Of a stretch of DNA of 64,000 nucleotides, positions 1 to 11,508 are shown piece after piece. The DNA comes from Longimicrobiales bacterium (GTDB lineage: Bacteria; Gemmatimonadota; Gemmatimonadetes; Longimicrobiales; Gaopeijiaceae), in contig CATQHQ010000001.1 of NCBI GenBank assembly GCA_958296005.1, positions 636,134 through 700,133 on the forward strand. Direction: 5' to 3'. Below the pieces are notes generated by a model. That model saw only the letters and a list, made by a program, of their open reading frames with translations. It was not told the DNA's origin and did no database searches. How positions within the stretch are numbered: the first letter of the stretch is position 1; every line of letters begins with the position of its first letter. A program made the position numbers and the translations under genes.

Positions 1-1
1 G

Positions 2-745
2 GACGCCTTCCGGGCGATGGGGCGGGAAGGCCGAACCGACGAAGGGATCGCCCAGCTGAAGGCGGCCCTCGGGGACCCGGCCAAGCGCGAGCAGCTGCGG
101 GTGGCCAGCGAGAACGGCGTGGACGGCGGGTTCGCGTGGCTGAAGGCGACGGGGTACACCAGCATGAGGATCACCAGCTCGCGGGACTACCCGGAGCTGA
201 TGGGCGCATACCTCTCCGAGATCGCCGAGCGGCGGGGCGTCGGCGGCTTCGACGCGGTGGCCGACATGATCGTCGGCGCGGCCCACCCCGTGAACCTGAC
301 GCTGGGCGCCATCAAAGAGCACGATGTGCGCCGGCTCATGGTCCAGCCGTGGAACATGATCGCCAGCGACGGCGCTTTCGCAGACGGCTCCGATTCGCCC
401 TCGGGACATCCTCGGAGCGCAGGCACCTTCCCCCGCCTGCTGGGCCACTACGTGCGGGACGAAGGGGTCCTCTCGCTGGAAGAAGCGGTGCGGAAGATCA
501 CGTCGCTGCCGGCGGAGTTCCACGGGCTGACGGACCGAGGCCGCTTGACGCCGGGCGCCCGAGCCGACGTCGTCGTCTTCGATCCGGCGACGATCATCGA
601 CCGTTCCGACTGGGACCACCCCCAGCGCTTTGCCGAAGGCGTGGTCCACCTGGTGGTGAACGGCGTTTCAGTGCTGAGGGACGGCGCGATGACCGGAGAA
701 GCCCCCGGCCAAGTGGTGAAGCCGACGGGAGGACGCTCCCCCTAG
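2..745 (+). CDS. Amidohydrolase family protein, N-acyl-D-amino-acid deacylase-like (5' truncated by window edge)
   Basis: Frame open to the window start; C-terminal amidohydrolase features (SDGAFADG, GLTDRGRLTPGARADVVVFDPATI). Confidence 0.75.
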   Translation, partial: DAFRAMGREGRTDEGIAQLKAALGDPAKREQLRVASENGVDGGFAWLKATGYTSMRITSSRDYPELMGAYLSEIAERRGVGGFDAVADMIVGAAHPVNLTLGAIKEHDVRRLMVQPWNMIASDGAFADGSDSPSGHPRSAGTFPRLLGHYVRDEGVLSLEEAVRKITSLPAEFHGLTDRGRLTPGARADVVVFDPATIIDRSDWDHPQRFAEGVVHLVVNGVSVLRDGAMTGEAPGQVVKPTGGRSP

Positions 746-770
746 GCGGAGGGGACCGGTCGGACGCGCC

Positions 771-1835
<1,065 letters not shown>

Positions 1836-1900
1836 TCGAGCTTTCGAGTCGGTTTTGGCTGTGGGCTGGCGTTGGCGGTCCTACATCGTGGGTCCCTACA

Positions 1901-4045
1901 ATGACCGATGGGGAGAAAGGGCGCAATTTGGAAGGAGACGAGGAAGTGACCGGATCGGCGAAGTGGACCAAGATCGTCGCGGGTTCCCGGCGTGCGACGC
2001 CGACAGTGTTTGCGTTGGCGTTCATGTCGGCGTCTGCCTTGGTGCCTGGAGTGGCCTTGCCGGCCCAGGAGGTCGCCGACCCCGTCGTCGGACTGGAGGC
2101 CGACCCGCCGGAGCTGACGATGCGCGTGGGCGACGAGACGCGGGTGACGGTCGTGGCGGTGACGCGCTCCGGGGAGCGACTCGACGAGGCGGCGGTGCGG
2201 CTGGTGGGTCCCCGCGCCGCCGTGAGGGTGCGCCAGGGCGTGGTGACGGCGCTGGCGGCGGGGCAGTACGCGCTGGTGGCCACCTACGCGCAACCCGGTG
2301 CCCGCCCGGTGGTGCTGGAGGTGCCGGTCCGGATCGAGTGGCCGGAGATCGCGCGGGTGGTGGTGGCCCCGGCCTCGGACGCCCGGTTGCTGGTGGGCAC
2401 GACGGTGCGCCTGCGGGCCGTCGCGGAGCACGCCGACGGGAGCGCTCGGCCCGACGCGACGGTGGAGTGGCGGAGCGGGACGCCGGAGGTGGTGACGGTG
2501 GATCGCTTCGGGCGCGCAACGGCCCTCGCACAGGGAGAGGCCGTGGTGACCGCCGTCGTCGACGGTGCAGAGGGGTCGCTGGCGCTGCGGACCGAGCCGT
2601 TTGCGGGAGAGACCCTCGAGATCGAAGGCGGCGCGTCCCGGATGCGCACAGGCGACGTGGCGGAGTTCCGCGCCGTGCTGCGGGACGAAGCCGGGCGGGA
2701 GGTGGCCGGAGCGCCCGTCGAATGGTCCCACGCGTACGAGGTCCCGGAGGGGATCGTGGCGCCGCCGGCGCCCGCGCAGATGATCGACGGCCGCTTCGTC
2801 GCCGACGTGCCCGGCGTGTACACCGTCGTCGCCGACGCCGGCCCCCTCTCGGCCCGCAGCTCCTTCAGGGTCGTCGCTCGGGACGTGGTCCAGAAGCTGG
2901 AGGTGGAGGGGCAGGGCAGGGAACAGCGAGTCCGCACCACCGACTTCTGGGTCTTCGAGGGGGTGGACGGGCGAGACTACGCCCTAACCGGCGCCAAGCG
3001 CTCCGACGGCTACGGGTTCGTGTGGGACGTGACCGACCCCGGCGCGATCGTCAAGACGGACTCGATCCAGGTCGACGCGCGCTCGGTGAACGACATGAAG
3101 GTCTCCCCCGACGCCCGCTACGCGACGATGACCCGCGAGGGCGCGTCCAACCGGCGAAACGGCGTTGTGATCCTGGACTTGGCGGATCCGGCCCACCCCA
3201 AGATCGCGTCCGAAGTCACCGAATACGGTCTGACCGGCGGCGTGCACAACGCCTTTCCCACCGAGAGCCACGTCTTCGCCCTGGCCAACGGCGACAAGTA
3301 CGTGATCCTGGACGTGACCGACATCTACGAGCCCCGCTACATCGGCGAGTACAACCACCCGGAGAGCCGCCTCCACGACGTGTGGGTCATGGACGGCTTG
3401 GCCTACTCGGCGGAGTGGGAGAACGGCTTGGTCGTGGTGGATGTGGGCGACGGTCGCTGGGGCGGTTCGCTGGCATCCCCCGTGTTCGTGAGCAGCTACC
3501 CGTTGCCCACGGGCGGAACCCACGCCGTGTTTCCGTACGTCTCCGAGTCCACGGGCAAGCACTACGTCTTCGTCGGGGACGAGATCATGAACCGGCGGGG
3601 CCTGGCCTGGGAGGGACCGGGCGCCGGGCGCGGGTCGTACCAGGTGCCCTACGACCCCGAAACGGGCATGAACGGCGTCCCGCTGGCGACCCGAGGCTAC
3701 ATCCAGATCATCGACTTCTCCGACCCCGAGAGCCCGGAGATGGTGGCGCGCTACGAGGTGCCCGAGTACGGAACGCACAACATCTGGGTCGAGGACGACG
3801 TGCTCTACCAGGCGTACTACGAAGGGGGCCTGCGCGTCGTGGACGTGTCCGGCGAGCTGATGGGCAACCTGTACACACAGGGTCGCGAGATCGCCGTCTT
3901 CAAGCCCTACGACCCCGCCGGCTACATCCCCAACTCGCCGATGACGTGGAGCGCCATGCCCTTCAAGGGCCGCGTCTTCTTCTCGGACACCAACTCGGGC
4001 CTGTGGTCGGCGAGGCTCGTGCCGAAGAGCCGGCCGGTAAGCTGA
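1901..4045 (+). CDS. Secreted protein with Ig-like (BIG2-type) N-terminal domains and LVIVD-repeat/beta-propeller C-terminus
   Basis: LEADPPELTMRVGDETRVTVVA; repeated VILDVTD / VVDVGDG / IIDFSDPESPEMVARYEVPEYGTHNIWVEDDVLYQAYYEGGLRVVDVS blades. Confidence 0.7.
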   Translation: MTDGEKGRNLEGDEEVTGSAKWTKIVAGSRRATPTVFALAFMSASALVPGVALPAQEVADPVVGLEADPPELTMRVGDETRVTVVAVTRSGERLDEAAVRLVGPRAAVRVRQGVVTALAAGQYALVATYAQPGARPVVLEVPVRIEWPEIARVVVAPASDARLLVGTTVRLRAVAEHADGSARPDATVEWRSGTPEVVTVDRFGRATALAQGEAVVTAVVDGAEGSLALRTEPFAGETLEIEGGASRMRTGDVAEFRAVLRDEAGREVAGAPVEWSHAYEVPEGIVAPPAPAQMIDGRFVADVPGVYTVVADAGPLSARSSFRVVARDVVQKLEVEGQGREQRVRTTDFWVFEGVDGRDYALTGAKRSDGYGFVWDVTDPGAIVKTDSIQVDARSVNDMKVSPDARYATMTREGASNRRNGVVILDLADPAHPKIASEVTEYGLTGGVHNAFPTESHVFALANGDKYVILDVTDIYEPRYIGEYNHPESRLHDVWVMDGLAYSAEWENGLVVVDVGDGRWGGSLASPVFVSSYPLPTGGTHAVFPYVSESTGKHYVFVGDEIMNRRGLAWEGPGAGRGSYQVPYDPETGMNGVPLATRGYIQIIDFSDPESPEMVARYEVPEYGTHNIWVEDDVLYQAYYEGGLRVVDVSGELMGNLYTQGREIAVFKPYDPAGYIPNSPMTWSAMPFKGRVFFSDTNSGLWSARLVPKSRPVS

Positions 4046-4058
4046 CGACCGACGGGCG

Positions 4059-5138
4059 ATGCGGATCGCGATCAACACGGGCGGAGGCGACGCGCCGGGA
4101 CTGAACGCCGTCGTCCGGGCGGTGGTGCTGGCGGCGGAGCGCAGGGGCTGGGAGGTGGTGGGGATCCGGCAGGGGTACGACGGCCTCTTCATGGAGGGCG
4201 GGGTCGTGCCTCTGGACGGCGCCTCGGTGAGCGGGATCACCCACAGGGGCGGGACGATCCTGGGCTCCACCAACCGAGGCAACCCCTTCCGCTTCCCCGT
4301 GGAAGGGGCGGACGGCGCCGTGAAGGTGGTGGACCGTTCCAGCGAGGTGGTGGGGCGCATGGAGGCGTTGGGGATCGACTGCCTGATCGCCGTGGGGGGC
4401 GACGGATCCCTGCGGATCGCCGCCGAGCTGGCCGGGAAGGGCCTCAAGGTCGTGGGCGTTCCCAAGACGATCGACAACGACCTGGACGCGACGGCTGTGA
4501 CGTTCGGCTTCCACACCGCCGTCCAGACGGCCACCGACGCCATCGACAAGCTCCACTCCACCGCCGAGTCCCACCGCCGCGTGATGGTGGTGGAGCTCAT
4601 GGGCCGCCACGCCGGGTGGATCGCCCTCTTCGCCGGCTTCGCTGCTACTGCCGACGCGATCCTGATCCCCGAGATCCCCTACGAGCTGGCCAAGGTCGCG
4701 GCCAAGATCGAGTCGCGCTGGGCGAAGGGACGGGAGTTCGCCATCGTCGTCGTGGCGGAGGGCGCGGTGCCGCAGGGCGGCGAGGCGTCGTACCTGGACG
4801 AGCTCGGGGCAGGGGGCGGGCGAAGGCTGGGCGGCGCCGGCAAGCGCGTCGCTCGGGGGCTGGAGGCCCTGACGGGCAAGGAGACCCGCAGCTTGGTGCT
4901 CGGGCACCTTCAGCGGGGCGGCCGGCCGATCGCCTACGACCGGATCCTGTCGCTGCGGTTCGGGGCGGCGGCGGTGGAGTTCGCAGAGCGAGGACAGTTC
5001 AAGCACATCGTGGCGCTGGACCCGCCCTACATGCGCGCCGTGCCGTTGGCGGAGGCGGTCCGCAAGCTCAAGACGGTACCCACGGACTGGGACATGGTAC
5101 GCGCCGCCCGCGCCATGGGCGTCTCCTTCGGGGACTGA
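4059..5138 (+). CDS. pfkA: 6-phosphofructokinase
   Basis: NTGGGDAPGLNAVVRA, GGDGSLRIA, PKTIDNDLDAT, AIDKLHSTAESHRRVMVVELMGRHAGWIAL. Confidence 0.9.
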   Translation: MRIAINTGGGDAPGLNAVVRAVVLAAERRGWEVVGIRQGYDGLFMEGGVVPLDGASVSGITHRGGTILGSTNRGNPFRFPVEGADGAVKVVDRSSEVVGRMEALGIDCLIAVGGDGSLRIAAELAGKGLKVVGVPKTIDNDLDATAVTFGFHTAVQTATDAIDKLHSTAESHRRVMVVELMGRHAGWIALFAGFAATADAILIPEIPYELAKVAAKIESRWAKGREFAIVVVAEGAVPQGGEASYLDELGAGGGRRLGGAGKRVARGLEALTGKETRSLVLGHLQRGGRPIAYDRILSLRFGAAAVEFAERGQFKHIVALDPPYMRAVPLAEAVRKLKTVPTDWDMVRAARAMGVSFGD

Positions 5139-5157
5139 CCGCGGCCGCGGCCCGGGT

Positions 5158-7944
5158 TCAGCCTCCGATCGGCCGCCGGGCCATCGCCCGTCGCCACTCC
5201 TCCGGCTTCAGCGAGACAAGGTTCGCGAACAGGCGGTAGGCCCCCGGCACCCCGGCCGGGAACTGCCGGAAGAAGGCCAGCCCCGTGTAGACGTAGAGCC
5301 CGTCGCCCACCGGCGCGACGAGCAGTCCCCCCCGCTTGGGCGCTTCGCCGGGGTCGGCCGTCTCCAGAATGGGCACGAAGCGGTCGTCCCACTCCGAGAG
5401 GAAGTAGAGGCCGCGCTCCTGAACCCAGCCGTCGAAGTCGGCGGGGCCGATCGCGTTGGGGGTGTTGAACACCGGCGCGCCGGGCACGGCAACGGTCACG
5501 GGGGCCGTTTCGTCCACGACCCGGTCGTGAGGACGGCTCATCCCCACCGGATAGGGCGCAAATCCCCCTTGCGGGTACCCGTACCGGTTGTACTGCACGA
5601 TTACGGTGCCGCCCGCCCGGGCGAACTCCAGCACCGACTCGTTGGCGGCGGCGAGCTCGGGCCGGGTCTCGTAGGCGCGGATCCCCAGAACGAGGACGTC
5701 GTACTGGCCGAAGTCGCCGTCTCGAACCTGCTCCGGGCCGACGAGCTCCACCGTCGTTCCCATCTGGCGGAGGGCTGCGGGGCCGCCGTCTCCCGAGCCC
5801 ATCACGTAGCCGATCCGCAACGACGCGTCGGCGACCACCGGGAACGCGGATACGACCGTCCGCGCCTTGCGGAAGAGGGCGGCGCGCCGGACGTGGGGGT
5901 GGTCCACGATGTCGTAGTCGGCGTCGAAGAGGGTGCCGCTCTGGTCCGCCGCCACCGCCCGGAACTCGTGCCGTCCTTCCAGTACCGGGCCGGTCGGCGT
6001 CGCCTGGAAGAGGAACGATCCCCGGCTGCCGTCGGGTCCCGCGCCGGGCCCCAAAGCAAACGGCGCCGACTCGGGTGCGACCCGCCATCCCTCCGGCGCG
6101 ACGATCCGCACCGATCCGGACCTCTCGCTGGACGACGCGTTGGTCAGCACGACCGCGATCTCCCGGGCGCTCGCGTCCCCCGCCGGCCAGACCATGACCT
6201 GCGGATGCGCCTCCACGTCGAGGGCCGGGACGACCAGCACGGGCTCCCGGTACTCCCCCAGCGCCGGATCGAGGCCTACGTAGTCGCCCTCCCGGCGGAC
6301 CTCCACGCGCCGCTCGGGGCCGTCGGGCGGCGCAATGGACAGCGCGACCGTCGCCTGCACGGGAGAGGGATCGAAGGGCCTTGCCCACCGCTCCGCGTCG
6401 TCGGGCCATGCGTAGAGCGATCCGGCCCGCTCCTCTTCCAAGTAGTACGGCACCGATGGACGGGCGTCCGACGGTACGCTGGCCTTCCAGCTCCAACGGG
6501 CGATCTCCCCAGGCGGCACCCGCCCGTCCTCCGGCGTCTCCGGCACCGTGGGACGGAAGAAGAAGGAGCGGGACGACGCCATGGCCGACTCGGCCGTCGG
6601 CTCGGCGGTCCATCGATCCGGGAGGACCAGCCGGGGCGCCACGTCCCGAAGCGGCAACGAGCCGCCGTTCCACACGGTTGCGTCCACGACCACGGCCTCG
6701 CCGGGGACGAGCAGGCTCTTCTCGATCCGCACGTCCACGACCACTCCGGCGGCGGCGAGGGCGGTTTCCTGGACGCGGGCCAGGCGCCGCGCCAGCACTC
6801 GGCGGGCTTCGCCCCGGGGCGCCTCCTCCACCAACGCCTGCAAGATGCCGGCCGCCTCCAGCAACCCCGCCAGCGAGTCTTCGGTCCGCAGCCCGGTCAA
6901 GCGATCCCGGGCGTCGGCCACGGCTTGCCTGTACGCGTCCAGGCGTGCCCGAGCGTTCGCCGGCCAAGTGGGCGGAAGGGGGCTCGGCAGCTGGCCGAAG
7001 ATCGTCGTGTCCACGCCGGCGAAGACGCCGTCGTCCTTGCCTTCCCCGACCCGCGACGCCAGCAGCTGCAGCGGAGCGTCCCGGGGACCCATGTACTCGG
7101 GCGACCCCATGTCCTGAGACCGGTGCTGGCTCCGGCTCCGCATCGCCAACTGGAAGTAGGAGCCTCCCAGAACCGGGTCGAACGTGCCGGTCGGCACCCG
7201 GACGGTGGCGTCGGCGGGGGAGAAGCGGACGGAGCGGTAGAGCTTGGCGGGCGTCCACGGCGTCACGCCTCGGCTGGCCAACTCGGGAAAGCGGTCCGGG
7301 TCGCCGGCCGCCTCGAACGCCTCCCGGGCCACGACGCCCGCTGCTTGGTGCTGGCCGTGGCCGTCCCGGGGCGTCCCGGAGAAGACGGAGACGACCACGT
7401 GAGGCCGAAAAGAGCGCATCACGAATACCGCGTCCCGGAGCACTTGGTCGATGGGCCATTGGGACAGCGTCTCGTCGATCGTCTTCGAGTAGCCGAAGTC
7501 GAAGGCTCGGCTGAAGAACTGACTGCCGCCGTCGAGCGCGCGGGCCGCCACCAGCTCCCCGGTGCGGATGATCCCCAGCCCGTCGTGGAGGCGCGGGCCG
7601 ATCAGGTTCTGACCGCCCTCGCCCCTGGTCAGGGAGAGGTAGGCCGTTTCGGCACCGGCGCCTCGGGCCAGAGCGGCCAGTAGGCTCGTGTCCTCGTCGT
7701 CGGGGTGGGCGGCGATCATCAGCACGCGCTTTACGCCGTCCAGCTGACGGAGTCGGAGGGCGACGGATGCGGCACCGTACTCCTGCTGCGGGGCGGCGCC
7801 ATGGCTCTGCTGGCCCGCTACGCCTCCCGGGAGCACGCTGCCGGCGAGCCCGTCCGCCGCCAGCAGCCCGTTTGCCACCGACAGGAGTGCTGCGACGACG
7901 ACCCAGGCGCCGACGACGGCCCGGTTGCTTTTCGATTGTCTCAT
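5158..7944 (-). CDS. PIG-L/LmbE family deacetylase, large multidomain secreted form
   Basis: LIAAHPDDEDTSLLAALARGAGAETAYLSLTRGEGGQN motif; start assigned at MRQSKSNRAVVGAWVVVAALLS signal-like N-terminus. Confidence 0.8.
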   Translation of the reverse strand: MRQSKSNRAVVGAWVVVAALLSVANGLLAADGLAGSVLPGGVAGQQSHGAAPQQEYGAASVALRLRQLDGVKRVLMIAAHPDDEDTSLLAALARGAGAETAYLSLTRGEGGQNLIGPRLHDGLGIIRTGELVAARALDGGSQFFSRAFDFGYSKTIDETLSQWPIDQVLRDAVFVMRSFRPHVVVSVFSGTPRDGHGQHQAAGVVAREAFEAAGDPDRFPELASRGVTPWTPAKLYRSVRFSPADATVRVPTGTFDPVLGGSYFQLAMRSRSQHRSQDMGSPEYMGPRDAPLQLLASRVGEGKDDGVFAGVDTTIFGQLPSPLPPTWPANARARLDAYRQAVADARDRLTGLRTEDSLAGLLEAAGILQALVEEAPRGEARRVLARRLARVQETALAAAGVVVDVRIEKSLLVPGEAVVVDATVWNGGSLPLRDVAPRLVLPDRWTAEPTAESAMASSRSFFFRPTVPETPEDGRVPPGEIARWSWKASVPSDARPSVPYYLEEERAGSLYAWPDDAERWARPFDPSPVQATVALSIAPPDGPERRVEVRREGDYVGLDPALGEYREPVLVVPALDVEAHPQVMVWPAGDASAREIAVVLTNASSSERSGSVRIVAPEGWRVAPESAPFALGPGAGPDGSRGSFLFQATPTGPVLEGRHEFRAVAADQSGTLFDADYDIVDHPHVRRAALFRKARTVVSAFPVVADASLRIGYVMGSGDGGPAALRQMGTTVELVGPEQVRDGDFGQYDVLVLGIRAYETRPELAAANESVLEFARAGGTVIVQYNRYGYPQGGFAPYPVGMSRPHDRVVDETAPVTVAVPGAPVFNTPNAIGPADFDGWVQERGLYFLSEWDDRFVPILETADPGEAPKRGGLLVAPVGDGLYVYTGLAFFRQFPAGVPGAYRLFANLVSLKPEEWRRAMARRPIGG

Positions 7945-7948
7945 CCGT

Positions 7949-8878
7949 TTACCCTGGCCGTTTGGGCCACGGAAGAGCAAGGGCGGCGGGCGCCCGGGAA
8001 CGACCGAACCAACCCGCCAGCGCCGCAAGGCTCAGCACGTAGGGCAGCGCCAGCAGCAACGGGTAGGGCAGGTCCACGTCCATCGCCTGGAGGGCGAACT
8101 GGAGGGCCTCGGCGCACCCGAAGAAGAGGGCCGCCGCCAGCACGCCTCTCGGGTCCCACCTCCCCAGCACGACGATGGCGATGGCGACGAACCCCTTCCC
8201 CGCCGACATGTTCTCGCTGAACGTCCCCGTGTGCACGAGGCTCAGGTGGGCGCCGGCGAGCCCGCCCAGCAGACCCCCGAAGAGCACCGCCAGCGTCCGA
8301 GTCGCCTTCACCGGGAGCCCCGCCGCCTGGGCAGCTTCCGGCGCCTCTCCTACCGCCCGCAACGCCAGCCCCCACCGGGTTCGGAAGAGGAACCACCACA
8401 GGGCCGGCACCAGCAAGTAGACGAGGTAGACGGTGGCGGCCCCGTGGAAGAGGGCGGGCCCCGCAATGGGGATATGGGACAGCAAGGGGACCTCCCAGGC
8501 GGGGACCGTCTCCAGCTCCAGCGCCACGCCGGTCGCGCCGAAGCGACTTTGGAAGACAGCCCCCGTGAACCCCAGGCTGCCAAGGGCGACGGCGGCGCCG
8601 GTGATGATCTGGTCGGTGTTCAGGTGGACGGCGAAGACGGCGAAGACGAGAGCGGCAGCGCATCCGGCGGTCGCCCCGCCCGCCAGTCCCACATACGGGC
8701 CGGCCGCCAGGGACCCCAGTGCGCCGCCCAGGGCGCCACAGATCACCGAGCCCTCGATGCCGATGTTGATGACGCCGGCCCGCTCGGACACCGTCTCGCC
8801 CAGCGCGGCGAGCGCAAGGGGGACCGCCAATCCGACCGCCGCCGTAAGGAACGACGCCATCACCGCCGTCTCAGCCAC
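7949..8878 (-). CDS. ABC transporter permease, BMP/nucleoside importer family
   Basis: Membrane protein with TVSERAGVINIGIEGSVICGA; clustered with BMP-type ATPase and binding protein. Confidence 0.85.
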   Translation of the reverse strand: MAETAVMASFLTAAVGLAVPLALAALGETVSERAGVINIGIEGSVICGALGGALGSLAAGPYVGLAGGATAGCAAALVFAVFAVHLNTDQIITGAAVALGSLGFTGAVFQSRFGATGVALELETVPAWEVPLLSHIPIAGPALFHGAATVYLVYLLVPALWWFLFRTRWGLALRAVGEAPEAAQAAGLPVKATRTLAVLFGGLLGGLAGAHLSLVHTGTFSENMSAGKGFVAIAIVVLGRWDPRGVLAAALFFGCAEALQFALQAMDVDLPYPLLLALPYVLSLAALAGWFGRSRAPAALALPWPKRPG

Positions 8879-9926
8879 GGCGCCGCCTCGCCGCCTCGAG
8901 GCCCCGGTCCACCGCCAGGACGGCCAGGATCAGAAGGGCCTCCGTGCCCCGCACCCACGCCTCCGGGACCCCGGCGTCCCGTTGCATGGCGCCGCCGCCC
9001 GCGCTCAGCGCGCCGAACACGACGGCCGCGGGGACCACGGCGGCAGGGTTGAGCCGGGCCAGCAGGGCGACGGCGATCGCCGTATAGCCCCAACCGGGCG
9101 ACAGCCCTTCGTACATCCGGCCCGTCACTCCCGCGACCTGCACCCACCCGGCCAGGCCCGCCAGCGCGCCGGAGACCAGAAACGCGAGCCAGGTCACGGG
9201 CTGGGCGGCGAACCTGCCGCTGGCCTCGGCGGCCCGGGTGGATGCGCCCACGGCCCGCATCCGAAAGCCGCCCGGAGTCCGCGTCATGTACAGCCACGCC
9301 GCCCCTGCGAGGACGACGCCGAGAAGGAACCCCGCGTGCAGCCGGCTCCCGGGAAGCAGCGACGGCAGGGCGGCGGCCGCAGGGATCTCGTCGGTCTGGT
9401 TGAAGACGCCCCGAGCCTCCTGCAGCGGCCCCTGCACCAAGTACTGCGCAAGAAAGAGGGCGACGAAGTTCATGAGCAGCGTGGTGATCACCTCGCCGAC
9501 GCCCAAGCGCGTCTTCATTGCAGCCGGAACCGCAGCCCACAACGCTCCGGCCGCCGCGGCGGCGAGGAGCGCGACGGGCAGCAGCCAAAGCCCGGACGCC
9601 CCCGCCGCGCCGGGGAACGAGACCGCCACGGCCACGCCCGCCAAGGCCCCGGCGTACAGCTGGCCCTCGGCGCCGATGTTCCACACTCCGGCCTTGAACG
9701 CGATGGCGACGGCCAACCCCGTGAGCAGCAGCGGCGTCGCCTGCACCAGCGTGAAGGACGCGAAGCGGTTCCAGGAACCAAAGGCGCCCCGGACGAGCGC
9801 GCTGAACGCCTCGACCGGCGAGTGTCCGCCGATCGCCAGAAGGGCGGCGGCAACGGCAAGGGTTGCCACAAGAGCGGCCGCGGCTTGCCCCGCAGGACGA
9901 AGCGCGGCCCCCCAACGGACGGTCAT
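8871..9926 (-). CDS. ABC transporter permease, BMP/nucleoside importer family
   Basis: Internal start MTVRWGAALRPAGQAA; FKAGVWNIGAEGQLYAGALAGV motif; overlaps neighbours. Confidence 0.85.
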   Translation of the reverse strand: MTVRWGAALRPAGQAAAALVATLAVAAALLAIGGHSPVEAFSALVRGAFGSWNRFASFTLVQATPLLLTGLAVAIAFKAGVWNIGAEGQLYAGALAGVAVAVSFPGAAGASGLWLLPVALLAAAAAGALWAAVPAAMKTRLGVGEVITTLLMNFVALFLAQYLVQGPLQEARGVFNQTDEIPAAAALPSLLPGSRLHAGFLLGVVLAGAAWLYMTRTPGGFRMRAVGASTRAAEASGRFAAQPVTWLAFLVSGALAGLAGWVQVAGVTGRMYEGLSPGWGYTAIAVALLARLNPAAVVPAAVVFGALSAGGGAMQRDAGVPEAWVRGTEALLILAVLAVDRGLEAARRRRG

Positions 9927-11485
9927 GGGCCGGTTCCCCCGGTGCCGAGCATGATCTCGCCGATGGCGGCTGCCGAGCGGCGCTGCGGTGGAAGGGGCAC
10001 CAGGCGACCCCGCACCATCACCGCAATCCGATCGGCCAACTCCAAGATCTCGTCCAAGTCCGGCGAGATCAGCACGATCCCCGGCGGCGGCTTTCCGGGA
10101 CGCCCGAGCGTGTCGGCTCCGGCAGTTCGAGCGAGCCGACTCCGCACCGCCTGCGACGCCTTGACGTCGAGTCCGCGGGTCGGCGACTCGGCGACCAGCA
10201 GGTCTCCCGAGCGGAGGAACTCCCGACCAGCGAGAAGCTTCTGTCGGTTCCCGCCGGACAGCTCGACCGCGGGCTGCCGCGGACCCTCGGCGCGCACGTC
10301 CATCTCGTCCAGCAACGCCGCTGTCCGGTGCTCGATGGCGCGCCAATCCAGCCATGGCCCGGTCCTGCAGGCCGGGTCGTCGTGCAAGGCGAAGGCCACG
10401 TTCTCGGCCAGCGAGAACCTGCCGACAAGCCCCTCCTCGGTCCGGTCCTGGGGGATCCACCCCACCACATCCGGCAGGTTGACCGTGCCCGAGTCGGGCC
10501 TCAAGGCCCCCGCCAGAACTGCGGCGAGCTCACGTTGCCCGTTGCCTTCGACGCCCGCGATCCCCACGACCTCCCCTCGGCGCACCTCCAAGCTGACACC
10601 GCGCAGTCTTGCCAAATTCCTACTACTAACTGTCACATCGGTCAGAGAAGCCACGACTCGGCTTGCTTCGACGCCGCTCTGGACGACCGGGTCATGCCTT
10701 CCACTGCTCATCTTGCCAAAATCACTATACATTTTGTCGGCGAGTCTGTCCGGGCGGAACGCCGATCCCACCATCGCCTCGGCCAGCCTACGGGCGGATG
10801 TGGCGGTTGCGTCCGTCGTGAGCACGCGCTTCCCCTTCCGAAGCACCGTCACCCGGTCGGCCACGGCCAGAACCTCGTCCAGCTTGTGGGCCACGAGCAC
10901 GATCCCGGTCCCGGAGCGGACCAGCCCGCGCAGCACCGCAAAGAGGCCTTCCACTTCTTGAGGTGCCAGCACGGCCGTCGGCTCGTCCAGCAGCAGGACT
11001 CGAGTCTCGCCCATCAGCGCCTTGAGGATCTCGACCCGCTGCTGTTCCCCCACGCTCATCTCGCGGCACGGCGCGTCCAGCCCCACGTCCAGCCCGAGCT
11101 CGCGGGCACGGGCTTCCACCCGCTCCCGATACCCCGCCGTCGCGCCGCCCCGCCGGCTCCATGCGTCGCGGTTGAAGAGCGCGACGTTCTCGAAGCCGGT
11201 GAACCGGGGCACCAGCGAGAAGTGCTGATGCACCATTGACACGCCCGAGGACCGAGAAGCCGCCGCGTTCCCGAAGGCGACCGCTCGACCCCCGATCTTC
11301 ATCGAGCCGCCTTCGGCCGACACAAGCCCTGCCATCACCCTGGCAAGGGTCGTCTTGCCCGCTCCGTTCTCCCCCAAGAGGCCGTGGACCTCGCCCTGCG
11401 CCAAGTCGAACCGAACCCCGTCGAGGGCGACGACCCGACCGAACCGCTTGGCGACGTCTCGGAGCCGCGCCGCGGGAACCCTCAC
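9923..11485 (-). CDS. ABC transporter ATP-binding protein with duplicated nucleotide-binding domains (BMP/nucleoside importer)
   Basis: GENGAGKTTLARVMAG Walker A, SVGEQQRVEILKAL, second domain GVEGNGQRELAAVLAG and LSGGNRQKLLAGREFL. Confidence 0.9.
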   Translation of the reverse strand: MRVPAARLRDVAKRFGRVVALDGVRFDLAQGEVHGLLGENGAGKTTLARVMAGLVSAEGGSMKIGGRAVAFGNAAASRSSGVSMVHQHFSLVPRFTGFENVALFNRDAWSRRGGATAGYRERVEARARELGLDVGLDAPCREMSVGEQQRVEILKALMGETRVLLLDEPTAVLAPQEVEGLFAVLRGLVRSGTGIVLVAHKLDEVLAVADRVTVLRKGKRVLTTDATATSARRLAEAMVGSAFRPDRLADKMYSDFGKMSSGRHDPVVQSGVEASRVVASLTDVTVSSRNLARLRGVSLEVRRGEVVGIAGVEGNGQRELAAVLAGALRPDSGTVNLPDVVGWIPQDRTEEGLVGRFSLAENVAFALHDDPACRTGPWLDWRAIEHRTAALLDEMDVRAEGPRQPAVELSGGNRQKLLAGREFLRSGDLLVAESPTRGLDVKASQAVRSRLARTAGADTLGRPGKPPPGIVLISPDLDEILELADRIAVMVRGRLVPLPPQRRSAAAIGEIMLGTGGTGP

Positions 11486-11508
11486 GCCAAGCTCGTTCGG
11501 GGCAAAGG

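Noticed and set aside
5527-7683. 718-aa plus-strand ORF over the PIG-L gene
   Set aside because: Shadow ORF with no recognisable domain
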